From assembly GCF_029873635.1 (NCBI RefSeq), contig NC_080423.1, forward strand, positions 91,495,191 through 91,559,190: a stretch of DNA of 64,000 bases, read 5' to 3'. This stretch comes from Malania oleifera. Taxonomy: Eukaryota > Streptophyta > Magnoliopsida > Santalales > Ximeniaceae. Below, one piece after another: positions 33,892-47,399 of the stretch (position 1 is its first letter; each line of letters begins with the position of its first letter). The translations under genes were made by a program, and so were the position numbers. Under the pieces are notes generated by a model that worked only from the letters and a program-made list of their open reading frames with translations, was not told where the DNA came from and ran no database searches.

Positions 33892-36800
33892 AACTCACAC
33901 TATAAAAATTTAGAAAATATTTTAAAAACTAGCTAAAGCAATTCTTAGCACATAGAACATCTCAAAAGTATGGTTGATTAATATATAGTTATACATATTC
34001 CTGCTTTTGTTGATGAGCAAGCCAACATAATAGAATTTTCTTTCATCATGCACTAAGAAATCTATTGCTTTCAAATGTTTATTTTGATCCAAGTTTGAAA
34101 CCTTTGTGAACTCGTCCAAAACCTCTTGGTACGAGTTAGCTTTGCGACATGAAACTATGATAAGCATATCTTGCTTCATCTTTAGTTGTGAATTAAATAA
34201 AGTAGATGTGCTGGGTCACCTCTTAAACACGAACTTTTAAGAGTATATGTTGCATGATCACCAAAGTCTCCTTCTTAAAAACTTACACAATTAATTAGCT
34301 TTTTCATTTGTTGTCATATTTGTACTAAACTATTGATTCATTCAAAAAATATAGAACCCTCTGGCGCAAACAATAAGAGGAAACTATCAATCAAGTTTTC
34401 TCTACCACTAGCAACAAAACTCAAGAGGTGATTTAAATTAGATGGATGGATGTGTGACATGCAAGCACAAATACAGGAACATCAATTTATCAAAATGAAT
34501 TAAGGGATTGAAATGAATTTTATAATTAGTTACCATTTTAATTAAATATAGTTATAAGATGGATTTATGCATTCTAATCATATATTATTAGTTGACCTAG
34601 AGTCAATAAGTACATATAAATTTTAGTACTTTGACAGATTGCACTGCATATACATGCAATGCTAGACATTATGAATGGATATCAATATTTTAAGTTGCAT
34701 ACATATTTTGCCAAGAGAAAAAACTAATTTTTGACAAGTAGAGAAAGATTCACCTGAAAACGTCCAAAAAAGTAATGAGCCCCATATATACTAAATCTCA
34801 GTGAATACCTCCTATATGATATAGTGAAATAGACCAATCCCAAAAAATACAAAAATAGAAAAATAAAAGAGTGATCTACACATCATATTTATATTTAGCT
34901 TTGATAATTTTATGTAGGGTAGTTTAAAGAAGATATCACATCAACAATAACGCAAAACATGATGCAAAGATTATATATAGATCATGAAACATATTATTTG
35001 TTGCATGATCCATGAAAAACTTGACTTCCCAAACATGGTACTCACAATGTCATACTATTTTTTTTTTTCTCTAGATTACAGAAAAAAAACATTTTTCTCA
35101 TTATCTGAAAAATTAAGCTCACACATGGTCATGAGTTGTGTCGGTAGCATTCCAAGCACATGCTTTCGAAGCAAGTGCACCATCTAACCTATTCATGGCA
35201 TTCATTTGTTCAATCGTGAAGGAGAACAAGATAAGATTTGACTCTAATTGAGGATTAAAATAGAACAATTTTGACTAATACCAAGCTGTTCATAATGATA
35301 TAGTGATCTAATACTTAAATGGTTCATTGATAACAATTTAATAAAATCAAATGACTAACTACAAAAATTAACAAGTTCAAGTTCTATATTACAAAATAGT
35401 TTTTTCAAAGCTAATATTATCTTCGTAATTAATGAACATCACTTATACATGACCATTCTTCCACTCATTCATCCTTTAGATCACTCTAAATGCACTCATT
35501 GACTCTTACAATTAAACCAACTTGATTATTTGTTTAATCTTTTTTAATTTCCTTATTTTCCTCGACTCTCTTCATGCTTTAAATTAAGATCCACTTCAGC
35601 TAATATGGATCATAGGTGAGTATGTTTGCAGAAAATTGAAGGATGCACCATAGTTGTTAGAATCTTACGATTCACGATTTGATTTACATGCTTTGTATCA
35701 ATTCCACACCAAATCGATTCGAATCTTACTAGTGAATCTAAAAACAACCGAGTTGTTTCCATATCTATTGATTCACCTTTCGAATATGACGAATCAATCT
35801 GAATCCATCGGTTTACACGATTCTCTAGACCAATCATATCCTGACAAACCCAACTAGTTTAAAACCCCAAAAATACATTTCTTTTTGTCATTGCTTTTAT
35901 TTTTATATGTTACCTTCCATTCTTTGTCGACATCAATTTTGTGCTAAAAAAGATTAGAAAAGAACTTTAGGTTTAATGTTGCCTTCACAAAACCATTCAT
36001 CACTCTTGGAGGAGTATAGTGTTTTGCCATTGAGAAGAAGGGGCAGAATACTCATGCCTCATGGGCTAAGATAATACTTGTATTCCGTTGTGTTGTTAAG
36101 ATTCAAAAATTGATTTATTAGTAGTATATTTAATAATTATCATTTTTAAGTTAACTATTTTTATCTTTTTTTTTCCAAAAAAAAAGCATGAAATATTATT
36201 AAATTTTAATTGTTAATAAACACAAAAAAGATCAGTTTTTTTTTTAATTTTTCTTTTTATTAATTTTCTTGATTCCTTCCCTTAAACAACATAAAGTTCA
36301 TTTTTTATTGATATTTCTTGACACATTCCCTTACTTTTCATTGTTTGGAGAAAGCTTACACATGAAATATTATTTTTTTAATGGTCAAAATTTAGAAGTA
36401 TTTTACTATTTTGCTTGTTGTTCATATATTAATAAATGCATGTGCTTTAGAATTGATTTTGGAAGTTTGTACCAAATCTTACAAATCAATTTGATTCTTG
36501 AGTCCAAAAATTGGAATTTCGATTGATGATTCGAATCTCGATTTGACAACTATGGGTGGAACAAAAGCTTATGATTCTCAAACGATTTTCAAATCAAAGT
36601 AAGAAGGCATTGTGAGAATGACAACTTTTCTTGAGTAGACTAAATGCTCTTTCAATCGCATTTCTTGTTGAAGCCTAGCGGTGATTAAATAATGCCTTAT
36701 ATTTTGTTGGGTTGCTACTATTCTTTGACCACTTGTGGTGATGATATTGAACGTCTTTATATGGAGCTAAAAACCATGGCTTATGGGCAATTTGTGTACC

Positions 36801-38241
36801 CTGCATTGACAAGGTAATACTAAGTTACTAACCTTAACACATAATGACATGTTAATATTCTATAACTATTTAATAGTTTTAATTTGATATTTTTGCAAGG
36901 AAAAATACACATTACTTAGAATAACTAAAGGATGAGATCTTGATAATAAGACCCATTATTCTAATGCATTCTTACTTTGATTCAAAAACTCAACTTAGAA
37001 TTATAAGTGCATCTTCCATCATAATTTTGTACGAACATACCAACCCAATGATCCTTGGTTAAAATGGTTATTTGAGCATGAAAGAAAAAAGAAAAATCAT
37101 GAAATAAAGGAGGATTAAGCAAACAATCACGTTGGTTAGTTTGTACAGTTAAAAAGTGCATGAGAGTGGTTTAGACAAAGAACTAATAGATGAGAAAAGA
37201 GGGATTGTTTGGCTCAAAACATGTCGCTAATTACCAAGATAGGTGAATTTTTTCAATCATTTTTGAATAGAGAATTCATACAACTAGTTATACTTTGTAT
37301 TTGGTTGTACTATCTCATTGGACTGTGCAAGGGGTTGAACAATTTGGTATTGATGGAAATAGATATACTTGTATGATTAATTAGTTTTGATTTTTGAATG
37401 ATACATTTGTATGCTTTTTAAGTGTTTATTTGTTGTCAAAATAATTAATTAGCTTGACTAGTATATTTTCTTAATCCTAATGAGTCGATGCGAATGATGA
37501 AGGAAAAGGGTCCTAAGAACTCTTCTTATGGATTGCAGAGTTAGAAATTATCTTGTACTTAGTCATGATTGAACAGATGAATACGAGATATGGTTTGAAA
37601 GGACCACAGTCTTGGAAAGCATGTGCTTGAAATGGTAGCCTCAGGTGAGCATATATTTTCAGTCAATAATGGAAGGTGTTTTAAATCATTTGAAGACTTA
37701 GAAAACACACTAGACAGAATCTGTGCCTCGTTGGAAATTAGGTTTTTCATTGGATCATGCAAAATGTAAAATCATGATGAATGAGAAACCGCATGGACTT
37801 TGTACATTGCGATGAGGATTAATTTGTTTGTTTGTGTGCACTCTTAATTCTCCAATTTTCCAAAAGATTTTGCAAATTGCTTCATAATGAAATAGCAGTG
37901 TTATTTTTTTGTAGAACTATATTCTAATATGTGTATCATAATCTTGTATAATATTTTATTTTGAATATTTATATAGCATATTAACCTTTGCAAAACTGTC
38001 ATAGTTGAATCTAAATATGGCATTCAGGTTGTAAAACTATCTGCTCATTCATTTATTTATAAAAATTTCAATTTGCCTTGTTTTATTATGTTGTATTGGA
38101 TTTATTTAGCAGGTTTATAATATACATTATGCCTATTTTTTTGGGGATGTTTGGAATATCTTTTGCTGCTCATCAATGTAATCAAATATTACTTCTCTTG
38201 GTTGATTAAAAAAAGAAGACTATATATCTATACCACTTGAA

Positions 38242-38274
<33 letters not shown>

Positions 38275-38943
38275 CTTAACTAATCTATTAATTGGAAAGA
38301 ATATTTACAAGGAGTGGAGGATAAGAAATACTCTCGGTAGAATAGAGATACCAATTGAAATATTGATATAGATGTACGATGTTAGGTAGTTTGTATGTGC
38401 ATTAAAGTCAGGTACAGTAATAGACATAAGGAGTTAGGGTCTTGATTGATTTTCTGAATCATTGTCAGTTAAACAGAATGCATGCATTTATCCTATATTT
38501 ATGTTTGAATTAACATGGTAACTAGTTAACTAAATTCATTTTAATATTTTGATAAAATGATCTTCCTTTATTTATGCATGTGTTCAGGCACTTATTCATC
38601 TAGTTTAATTAACCTCTTGAGTTATGTTGCCCATGGTAAAAATATCTTAATTGTTAGCTTTCCTCTTATTCTTTGCATTTGAAAGTGTTCTATATGGTTT
38701 GAATGGGTTGTTAGATTATTCATTTGTATTTGCCTCTTTGTGAACTTTGTTTGTTTTTTTTCCTTGGAAGAGCACCTAGATGTGAAGCCATATTAAAATT
38801 AAACTTCAATTGAAAATTTGAATTTTATATTAGAGATCTTTAGTTCGAATCTTGTGAGGGCTAAAAAGAGATATGAGATGAGGGATGGGGTTATGCTTAT
38901 GCCAGTTTGGGCTGCCAATCAACTATATGTGCGTTTTGTGTGT

Positions 38944-38980
<37 letters not shown>

Positions 38981-41900
38981 TATTTTATGTATATGTGAAT
39001 ATGAATCCATATTGTAAGGAGCATGCTATAGGGGAAGGGTGCCTAAACTACCCATAATAATACTAGAAATGTAACAACAAATGAAGAGTTTGTTAATTAT
39101 AAAAGTTCAAATAATGGGGAGTTGGGTCATGTTACCAATATCTCTTAGGCTGCTTTTGGGAGCATAGATTTCGAGCCTTGGATTTGGATTTGGGTGAATT
39201 TAGATATAATTCAAAATAAATTTGTATTACATTTCATTCAAATTCATACAAATCCAAATCCAAATCCAAGGTCACTCTACATAGGGTAAAGTTTTGTGTT
39301 AAGGGGAAGATCCAATGCTTCTACTTTATTGAAATTTGCAACCAAAGAATAAACAAAAATGCCCCAATGTGATTGGGCATAGTTGGATCTATTAACAAGC
39401 ATGTGAGCCTATTAATCTTTTGTGAAGAAGCAAACTTCTTGTAAGATATCTTTGGTTGAGCCTACAAAGGTTTAGGAGTTGGTTTAAAACCAACTTTTGA
39501 AGGCAATGAATATATTGGTGCATGACGAAAGGAAGCTTGAGATGTTATGGAGCTTCCCTTGAAGCTAAAGGGGTAAAATGTGTCCTTCCATCGTAATCAA
39601 CACAATCTATGAGATGTTATGACTATTTTGACTAGTTGTTGAAGTATCTATATTATAGTATTTTGTAGATTTTTATTGGGCATGTAAGATTTTTGTGTGT
39701 GCATGTTTTTTTTTTTTTTTTTAATTTATAAAATTTTGGTACTTGGTTGATATATAAATAACGAAACTAAAAGCTTTATATATATATGTTTTATCCTTTT
39801 TTATGTACTTGCATTGCATTTGGGATGTGATATTGTGGCAAAAACATTGTGTTTGGTGTATGATACTTTTGTTTTTGCTATTTTGGTGGATGGAAGTGTT
39901 TCTTGCTTGGGGTGAATGGAGAAATCTTAACTGGTGATTTCTTACTTGATGCATTGTTAAAAATATTTATGCTTTAAAGTAACTAATGACATGAATTAAT
40001 TGTTAGTTTCGGTTGCCATTTTTTTTTTCTTTACCTTTTTTAGTGGAATAGTTGTGATCTGGTGAGCTAATTGGTTGAAGTAGGATATTTCCTCTTTGGA
40101 AGCAAATAACGGATTTGGATTTGCATTAATATACATCTTAACTATGTTCTTTACGCTCACTATAGATTTATTCCATTGAATTCCTGTACAAATGCATGTG
40201 GAATTCGATTGTAACCCAAATCCATGGATTATTCCCTACTTGGTAGCATGGTATTTGAGCAGGAAATTTGGATGTATAGAATTTAACAAAATTTGGTATA
40301 ACTTTGTACATTTTGTTCAAGTTCATGTAATTCCAAACAACTGCTTGCTTTCAAACATAGATTTTTTCCTTGAGAAGATGATGCAAATTCATATATAACT
40401 AATACTTAGTTGTTTGTTAGTCATATTATTCTTTTTTGACTTAAATGTTCTCTTTTCCTACTTTAACATGCTCCCTCTTCAAATGGACTGTGATCATGCT
40501 CCCTTATTAATTACAGAGCATTTTACTCATACTTAATGCAACCATGCCCCCTTCCTATTCCAACACACATTGGATTTTGAAAATAGTTTATTGAAAAGAA
40601 TATTACTCTATAAGGGCAGGGTTAATAATTAAACATAAAATTATGCTAGAAAGTGCATTACAAATTGGCTTGATGTATCTTAACATTGATCTTGATTAAA
40701 ATTGAAAAGAGTTGCATTTGAATTGTTTAATGAAATGAAGTTATGGTCGCCCAACAATTTTTATGCTTGATGTGGTAGTGAGGCTAAGAAAACCTCCCAA
40801 CCACATCTTTTTATGATTTTGGAGTCTTGATGGTTCCATACATAGTAGTTGGATGGCTTCATAAGCAGTACCATACATGAAGCCACCGAAGACTACAACA
40901 TCATCCCTAAGCATATGGTGGGAAGCTTTTCTAGTGTAGAACTAGTTTTGCAGTGCACTAAGCACAAAAATTGCTAGCTACGATTAATTCATTTGATTTA
41001 ACAAGTTCAAATGCAATTCTTTCAATTTTATGAGATAGGTGTTAATTTACATTTGAATCTAGTTGAGTTTCTCTCTGATGTTTATCTTGTTCCATAATGG
41101 GTTGTGTGTGATATAATTTTACTTGAAAGGGCAATACCATTCTTCATATCATGTAAAGCTTGAAATAAAAGTTTTGATGGGTTGTGACAGGGGAAAAGCT
41201 GCAATTATATTACTTTCGAAACTTATTTAAAATGCAAAATTTGTTGAAATGGAGAGAGGGTTGAGGAGTTGTATAACTAATAGATAATTATGCATTTGTA
41301 TATTATGATTTAGTGTCTTCTTTCTTTCTCTTTTTTCCTTTTCATTTTTTTTTTAGAGGTGTTGGGGATGCTATCATCCCATTTGGAGAGTAATTGATTT
41401 ACATTTTATGCTAGGTCACAAGATGCTCCCAACATATAAGGGCTTTAAATGGACTAAATAATTTAGATATATGACATTATCATTTCCATATTCTATTATT
41501 TCAATGAAAATAAAATGTAAAGTTCATGTTGTAAATGATCATATGATTTTTTGAGTTTATTTGTTGTGATTGGTATGGTGATGGTTGGTATTGACGTCTT
41601 CATATTACCAATTAGGTTATGCTTAGTTTGTAGAATGAATATTTTTAAGGAGAGAAGAAAATGAAATGGAATGGAATGTATAAGAATGTAATAATTTAGG
41701 GGAAAAAATAATGCAAAAATTAGTGTTATTCCATTTAATAAGAAATAAGATAGAGGACATTTTCAGTGAAATTTAAGAATAGTAATTCTTTTTCTATTTC
41801 ATGTCTTAGATTTAGTCCAAGAGTATCATCTAGGGAAAATAATTCCATTTACTAGATTCAAGCACAATGATACTCCGAGGCTTTACCCACTTGTAATAAA

Positions 41901-42219
41901 TTGGAAATACAAAGGCAAAATAGGTCTTAGCTATAGGAGTTGCAAGTTGGAGCACATATTTTTCAATCGTGCTAAAACCAAATTTGTTGCCCCCAGTGGT
42001 GACAATAGGTACTTGATATTCAATCTTTAGAATTTGATAGCTTATGTTATTTCGAAGTTGCAACTTAAGCTTTCGAATTGAATCAAATCTTAGCTTAAAT
42101 TGATATGTTTCCAAAAAAAATGTAAAAGAATAAGAGAGGAGACTATAGTTTATAATGGAGTGTAAGTAGGATAGATCATTTCCAAGATGTAGCAAGTAGT
42201 CGCTTTTATAGGTGCTAAG
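33892..42219. other. Gene-poor AT-rich region
   Basis: No conserved coding region is recognisable over 8 kb on either strand. Reading frames of up to about 120 codons occur (for example 41830-42195, minus) but have AT-driven composition and no recognisable domain. Identifiable items: an inverted-repeat element at 35645-36556, (AT)n at 38242-38270, (TG)n at 38936-38977, and a foldback of GGATTTGGATTTG / CAAATCCAAATCC at about 39175-39272. Confidence 0.55.
35645..36556. mobile_element. Candidate terminal-inverted-repeat element
   Basis: The left edge CACCATAGTTGTTAGAATC is mirrored by the right edge GATTTGACAACTATGGGTG. The flanks inside both ends are rich in GATTCGAATC-like words. The element is about 910 bp and carries no recognisable transposase. 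No target duplication is evident, so this is a candidate only. Confidence 0.5.
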
Positions 42220-42274
42220 TGTTGAGAATTTCGCTTGTGAGTTTGTCCTACGTTGGAAAATTAGAGTGGAGGAT

Positions 42275-42814
42275 TAGGGCTGCAAACAAGCTGAGTTGAG
42301 TCAAGCTTCAATATACTCTAGCTCAGCTTGGTAGAGTCAAAGCTCGGCTTGGACTCGGTTCGAGCTCAGAAAGTTGGGGTCAAGCTCGAGTGAGTTAAAA
42401 GTATTGGCTTGGGCTCGAGCTCAGGTTTGATTCATTTGCAGGCTTGGGTTTGAGCTCAGGCTGAAATTTTATAAATGACCTAATTATTGTAGTTTCATCC
42501 ACCTATTTTGTTTGGGCCAAAATTGTGTCTTTTTCCTTAGGTGATTGGGCTAGTATTGGACTCTTGGGATTAGACCAACCTAGTGAGCCTATTAACAAGC
42601 TTATTATCAAGCTCCTTAATAAGCCTATAAACATACCCATTCAAGCCAATTATTGAGTTGTTCACGAGTCAACACAAGTTGAGCCCGGCTATGCTCACAC
42701 TTGGTTTGTTTACAAAGGGAGCTTAAAAATTAGGCTTTGGACTCATTCATTTAGAAAATAAACGAGCCCTTATCGAGCCGAGCTCTCGAGCAGCTTGGTT
42801 CATTTGCAGCCCTA
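42275..42814. mobile_element. hAT-type MITE, copy c, in a copia LTR
   Basis: 540 bp with inverted ends TAGGGCTGCAAA...TTTGCAGCCCTA and a decayed 8-bp target repeat, TGGAGGAT (42267-42274) versus TAGAGGGT (42815-42822), 6 of 8 identical. The other LTR of the same copia element (46039-46205) lacks it, which proves the insertion. The interior is rich in AGCTCGAGCTCAG-type words, as in copies a and b. Confidence 0.85.
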
Positions 42815-42938
42815 TAGAGGGTAAGTGTGTATATACATGGTTAGGCCCAAGACTTAAAAAAACTTAAACTTTTAAGTTAAGTTGGTGTTTATCCATGTAT
42901 ATCAATTCTAGTCAATGAACTTCCTCAATTAAAACAAT

Positions 42939-42950
42939 TGGTATCAGAGC
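42939..42950 (+). other. primer binding site (initiator tRNA-Met)
   Basis: TGGTATCAGAGC, two bases after the 5' LTR end at 42936. Intact and in plus orientation. Confidence 0.95.
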
Positions 42951-42959
42951 TCCTGGCTT

Positions 42960-44497
42960 GAATGGGAACGATGACACACGAAGTGCATGGGAAGATGGAG
43001 AAGATCAATGGATCGAACTTTGGGTGGTTGGAACCTACAAATTAAAGATTATCTTTGTCAGAAAAATTTGTATTTGCCATTGTCAAGGACGAAATTTGAT
43101 GACATGAAGGTGGATGGTTGGAAAATATTAGATCAGAAAGTAGTGTTCAACATCTCCAAGGAGACTACTGTTGGACAATGGAGACCCTGGCAAAGCTGCA
43201 TGAAATACCCTCTTCCTCTAATTATTATTATTATTTTTTTTAATTTGAAGAAATTATTCTATATGAGAATGTTTGAATCTTGTGATGTTTTAGATCATTT
43301 TAAAGATTTTAGTAGCTTGTGGAGTCAACTAGAATTTGTTGCTATTACCTTTGATGATAATATGAGGGATTTGATTTTCTTGTGTTCCTTGCCTGATTGT
43401 TGGAGTAATCTTGTTATGATTATCACTAATCTACCAGACATTTGAAATTTGAGAATGTAGTTAGTGTTGTCATGAAGGATGAGATAATTATGAGAACACC
43501 TAGTGAAAAATTAACTAGCACTGCTCTATACTGGTGAAAGCTTAACTAGCATTGCTCTATCCGTCGAAAAGGGAAGATAACAAGAAAGGGGATAAATACT
43601 ATCAAGGAACTTCAATTCAAATCAAAATCCAAGGGTAAGAAGAAAGTTGCTTATTGGAATTGCAAGAAGGAAGGACATGTAAAAAAAGGATTGTCTTGAA
43701 CAAAAGAACAAGAAAGGTGGAGATGGGACAAACGTTGTGAGCACAAATGAGGCATATGATGACTTCTATTCATATGCATCTACAAATATTAAGTATGGTT
43801 TGTGGACTCTAGTGCTTCATTCCACTATACAGCACAAAAGGAATACTTTTGTAATTATCTCTTAAGTAGATTTTGGGCATGTCATTATTAGTACTGGACA
43901 GGTGTGTAAGATTGTTGGAAAAGGAACATTTTCTTTAAAATTGTCTAATTCTGGAGAACTTATCTTACAAAAGACTAGAAACATTCCACATTTGAAGAAC
44001 CCCATATTTGCTAGCAAGTTAGACAGTGAATGCTATCATGTGACCTTCAACAACAATTAGTGGAAGGTGACTAAAGGGGCAATGGTAGTGGCAAAGGGTG
44101 AGAGGGCTTGTACATATGCTTTTTGGTACCTATAACTACTATATTTCTTTAGCTTTTGCACAAAATGAGAAGGGTACATTATGACACCAAAAACTGGGGC
44201 ATTTAAGTGAAGTGATACGAGAATTCTACTTTTAATGAATGCATTGCTAGATATGAAGATGTTATGCTTGATTTCTGTAAAGACTGTGTCTATGGAAAAC
44301 AAAAGAAGGTCAACTTTCAGAAAGTTGAAAGGGGAAAAAAGGTGAATAGGTTGGAATTAGTTCACAAGGATGTGTAGGAGCTTGCTTTATTGAAGTCTCT
44401 TAGGAGAAATTCCTATTTCGTGTCCTTCATTGATGATGCAAGTAAGAAAACCTAAATTTTTGCCATTAAAGAAAAGTTTGATGTCTTTGATGTTTCT
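42960..44497 (+). pseudogene. copia gag, protease and pre-integrase remnant
   Basis: 42987-43445 reads as a gag frame (WNLQIKDYLCQKNLYLPL; MFESCDVLDHFKDFSSLWSQLEFVAITFDDNM). A degraded zinc knuckle (CKKEGHVKK) follows near 43660, a protease site reading VDSSASFHYT near 43800, an HQKLGHLSE pre-integrase block near 44190, and the first part of integrase (SFIDDASKKT) at about 44420. An AT-rich (ATT)n stretch is inserted at 43220-43240. Stops and frameshifts are frequent. Confidence 0.82.
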
Positions 44498-45068
44498 CCT
44501 CATCATCTCATAATTCATGATAATACTAACTACATCCTCAAATTTTAGTTGTGCAGTAGAAGAATAAGTAATAGTCTTACTCCAACTATCATGCAAGGAA
44601 CACATGAAAATCAAAGCTCTCATATCATCATCAAAGGTAATAGCAACAAATTTCAATTGACTCCACAAGTTCATAAAATCTTTAAGATGATTTAAGACAT
44701 CATAAGATTTAGGCATTCTCATATGAAATAATTTCTTCAAAGAAAAACAAAATTAGAGGAAGAGGTTTTTTTGTACCACTTTGCCAGAGTCGCCATTATC
44801 CTTGTAGCAGCAGTTTCCTTGGAGATGTTGAACCCTACTTTCTTCATCAAACACAATTGGATTTTCATAAGAGCCTTCCAATCTAGTATTTTCATTCATC
44901 CTCCTTTATGTCATCTAGTTCCATCCCTGACAATGGTAGATACAAATCTTTTTGATAATCTTCAATTTGTAGCTTTCGCCACCAAAAGTTCGATCCATCG
45001 AACTTCTCCATCTTTCCATGCACTTCGCTATCATTACTTCTACTCAAACCTAGAGCTCTGATATAAGG
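44498..45068 (-). pseudogene. Inverted second copy of the same gag
   Basis: The minus strand from 45068 reads a primer-site relic (ATATCAGAGCTC), then FDGSNFWWRKLQIEDYQKDL and YLPLSGMELDDIK, and on to 44740-44500 with MPKSYDVLNHLKDFMNLWSQ, LKFVAITFDDDM and LKFEDVVSIIM. These are the same segments as 42963-43500 on the plus strand, with many base changes but colinear. The two copies face each other across about 1 kb. Confidence 0.88.
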
Positions 45069-45184
45069 TGCTATGCAAGCCTGCAACAAAATCAGCAAAC
45101 AAAAGAACGAAAAAAAATTAGAAATCAAAGAACAAATAGCATAGATTTACAAGCTTCATCTATTTGCATATGTTTTTAAAGTAA

Positions 45185-45359
45185 TTAGGCCCAATGATAA
45201 GGTTGTCGCCATGTGACTTGGAGGTCACGAGTTCGAGGTGTGAAAACAGTCTCTTGCAAAAATGCAAGTTAAGGCTGCGTACTCTAGGTCCATTGTGGCC
45301 CGCCCCTTCCTTGGACCCCGCATACGCGGGAGTTTTGTACACTAGGCTGCCTTTTTTTA
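45185..45359 (+). mobile_element. Au-type SINE
   Basis: 175 bp with 7-bp direct repeats AAAGTAA at 45178-45184 and 45360-45366. The body carries the B box in GGTCACGAGTTCGAGGTG and then the blocks AACAGTCTCTTGCAAAAATG, GTTAAGGCTGCGTAC, CCCTTCCTTGGACCCCGCAT and CTAGGCTGCCTTTTTTT. These are characteristic of the widespread plant Au SINE (tRNA-derived, 3' end T-rich). It lies inside the copia element at 42220-46205. Confidence 0.88.
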
Positions 45360-46038
45360 AAAGTAAGATCAAGTCACTAATTTCACTATTCAGCGATAAT
45401 TACAAGTAGAACACCCTACCCTTAACCCTACTCTCATGTTCAACAATGCAATGCTCCAACTGTGAATAAGACAATTTATGCGAGGATTTAGGACAATCTT
45501 CACAAAATTACCCAATTACATTAGTTAGGTGAGCCCACTTAATGAACCTTCTCGATCCTAAAAAGTGGTATGTGTTTTGGAACTATGGGCAAGTGACATC
45601 GAAAAGTCAAGGTGTGAAGTTAATTCTCCTGATGTGCTAACAGTTGGATGATCTAGTATGTGATCAAGGCTAATGAAAGATTATCTAAGGCCTGGTAGAT
45701 GGATTTGAATATGGTTAGCACGTGAAAGGTAGGATTGGTTTGGAGGCATGTGGAACGTTCGAGGCTCATAAAGCGTGGGAGTAAGGCTCACTTAAGCAAT
45801 TATTGAAAAATTGGGCTTGCTCCCACGAGGGAGATGATTTTCCCTCAAGGGGAAGAGTTCGAATTGGGCTAATGCATGTGTTTCTCTGGATGTAGACATG
45901 GGAAGAAGAGCAATGATGAGTGGATTCCCATGGTTTTGTGTCTTCTCCCATGATTGAGCAATGAACCCTAATTGGTTGCATGACATTTAATGCATCCGTT
46001 CAAGTGCAGTAGTTAGAACTCACAAATAAAGGGAAAAC

Positions 46039-46205
46039 TGTTGAGAATTCCACTTATGAGTTTGTCTCACATTATAAAAATAGAGCGGAGGATGAGTGCT
46101 TATATAGATGGTTAGACCCAAGACCCAATTGGCTTAAGCTTTCAGATCAAGTTGGTGTTTCCCATGTATATCAAGCCCCCTCAATGAACTTTCTCAATCT
46201 TCACA
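46039..46205 (+). repeat. 3' LTR of the short-LTR copia element
   Basis: 167 bp from TGTTGAGAATTCCAC to CTCAATCTTCACA, the partner of 42220-42936 without the MITE. It is preceded by AAAGGGAAAA, a possible polypurine tract. Confidence 0.8.
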
Positions 46206-47399
46206 CTAGGGAGAGGTTATTGCAGTTGAAACTTAAATGTAGAAAACTACAAATTTAAACTTGAAAAAAATACTACAAAACAAATCTAGTTTTGACAAAA
46301 AAAAAAAATACTGCAAATTTTATTTTTTGACCATTTAAAACATGTTCGAACTTCAAATAAATCTAGAATTAATTTGGAATTTGGACAACCTTTGTAGAAT
46401 TTAAAAAAAAAAAAAAAAAAATACAGAAACTAAAGAGTAGATGCCCAAAAAATTGAAGCCTTAAAAACCAAGGGTTAAACATGACTTTTGAATTTCAAAA
46501 GTTGGAAAAATAGTGCAATTATGCAAAATAGAACTAGTATTAAAACCCTCTAGTTTTTCTTTCAATTCGAAGCGCATTCACGTGCATGCAACTCTAACAG
46601 TCTTCCACATGATTCAAATTGAAATAAAGGATAATTTTTTTTAAAAGAAATTGCTCAAAGTGGAGTGGAATGCATTAGTCCTGAAGTTTTTTTTATTTGA
46701 ATTAGAGTCTTTGAAGGATAGAATTTTCATATATAGATGAGATAAATTTTTTGAACTTGGATCCCTTTATTACAAACTAGCTAGTCTATAACACAATCAC
46801 AAAATTGGGTTTAAGTTCTCAAGTCAGCACATTTTGTCAACCATGCACCTTAGACAATATGTGAGTTTTCTTAAAATTTCATCAAAATTTTATAGTAGTC
46901 CCACATTCACATTCATTTATGTAGAGGCCATCAAAGTTTGTAACCAAGTACACAACGCCCAATTTAGGCAATGAATCTATGAAGGGCTTTACTCAATCTT
47001 ACACGTTGGAATGAGCTTGAGCATTATTTACACCATGGGAAAGGCAAAGATGCTGCTTTCACATCATTGAAGAAACTTGTTTTTACCCATTAAACTTATA
47101 TCTAGGTTGATTGCAATTACAAGTGGCTCATTTAACTAGTATAAGTTCCATTCTCCTCAATGTGTTTTCGACTATCCAGGTTGTCTCCTAGTGGAGTTAA
47201 ACAGGTTATACTTTGATCAATTTAGTGATTATTCCCTCGTTGAATAGTTGTCTAACATTTCTGTCTTAGGCGTATAATTTTATTTTTATCATTATACACT
47301 ATTATTAGCTTGAGCTACCAACTTGCCTGTAACAATGGGTATGTCTGCTAAAGGGTTTGTTTAGTTAATCAACTTCATCACCTACCTTCTCTAAGGTTG

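Larger units (their letters stand above)
42220..46205 (+). mobile_element. Short-LTR copia element with an inverted internal gag copy
   Basis: 5' LTR 42220-42936 (only about 175 bp of LTR once the MITE at 42275-42814 is removed) and 3' LTR 46039-46205 (167 bp). Both start TGTTGAGAATT and share GTTGGTGTTT..CCATGTATATCAA. Flanking pentamers are CTAAG (42215-42219) and CTAGG (46206-46210). Internally: primer binding site, a plus-strand gag-pol remnant to about 44497, then a minus-strand gag copy with its own primer-site relic (44498-45068), an Au SINE, and unassigned sequence. A normal element contains no inverted gag, so this is a rearranged derivative. Confidence 0.82.

Noticed and set aside
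37130..37800. Possible hAT transposase remnant
   Set aside because: I looked for dimerisation-domain and BED-finger words and found none that hold over more than a few residues.
41830..42195. 121-codon minus-strand reading frame starting MLHLGNDLSYLHS
   Set aside because: No recognisable domain, no matching neighbour exon, and composition like the AT-rich surroundings. Length alone is not enough in 64 kb.
45160..45372. 70-codon frame across the SINE region
   Set aside because: It coincides with the Au SINE body on the opposite strand; no protein is expected.
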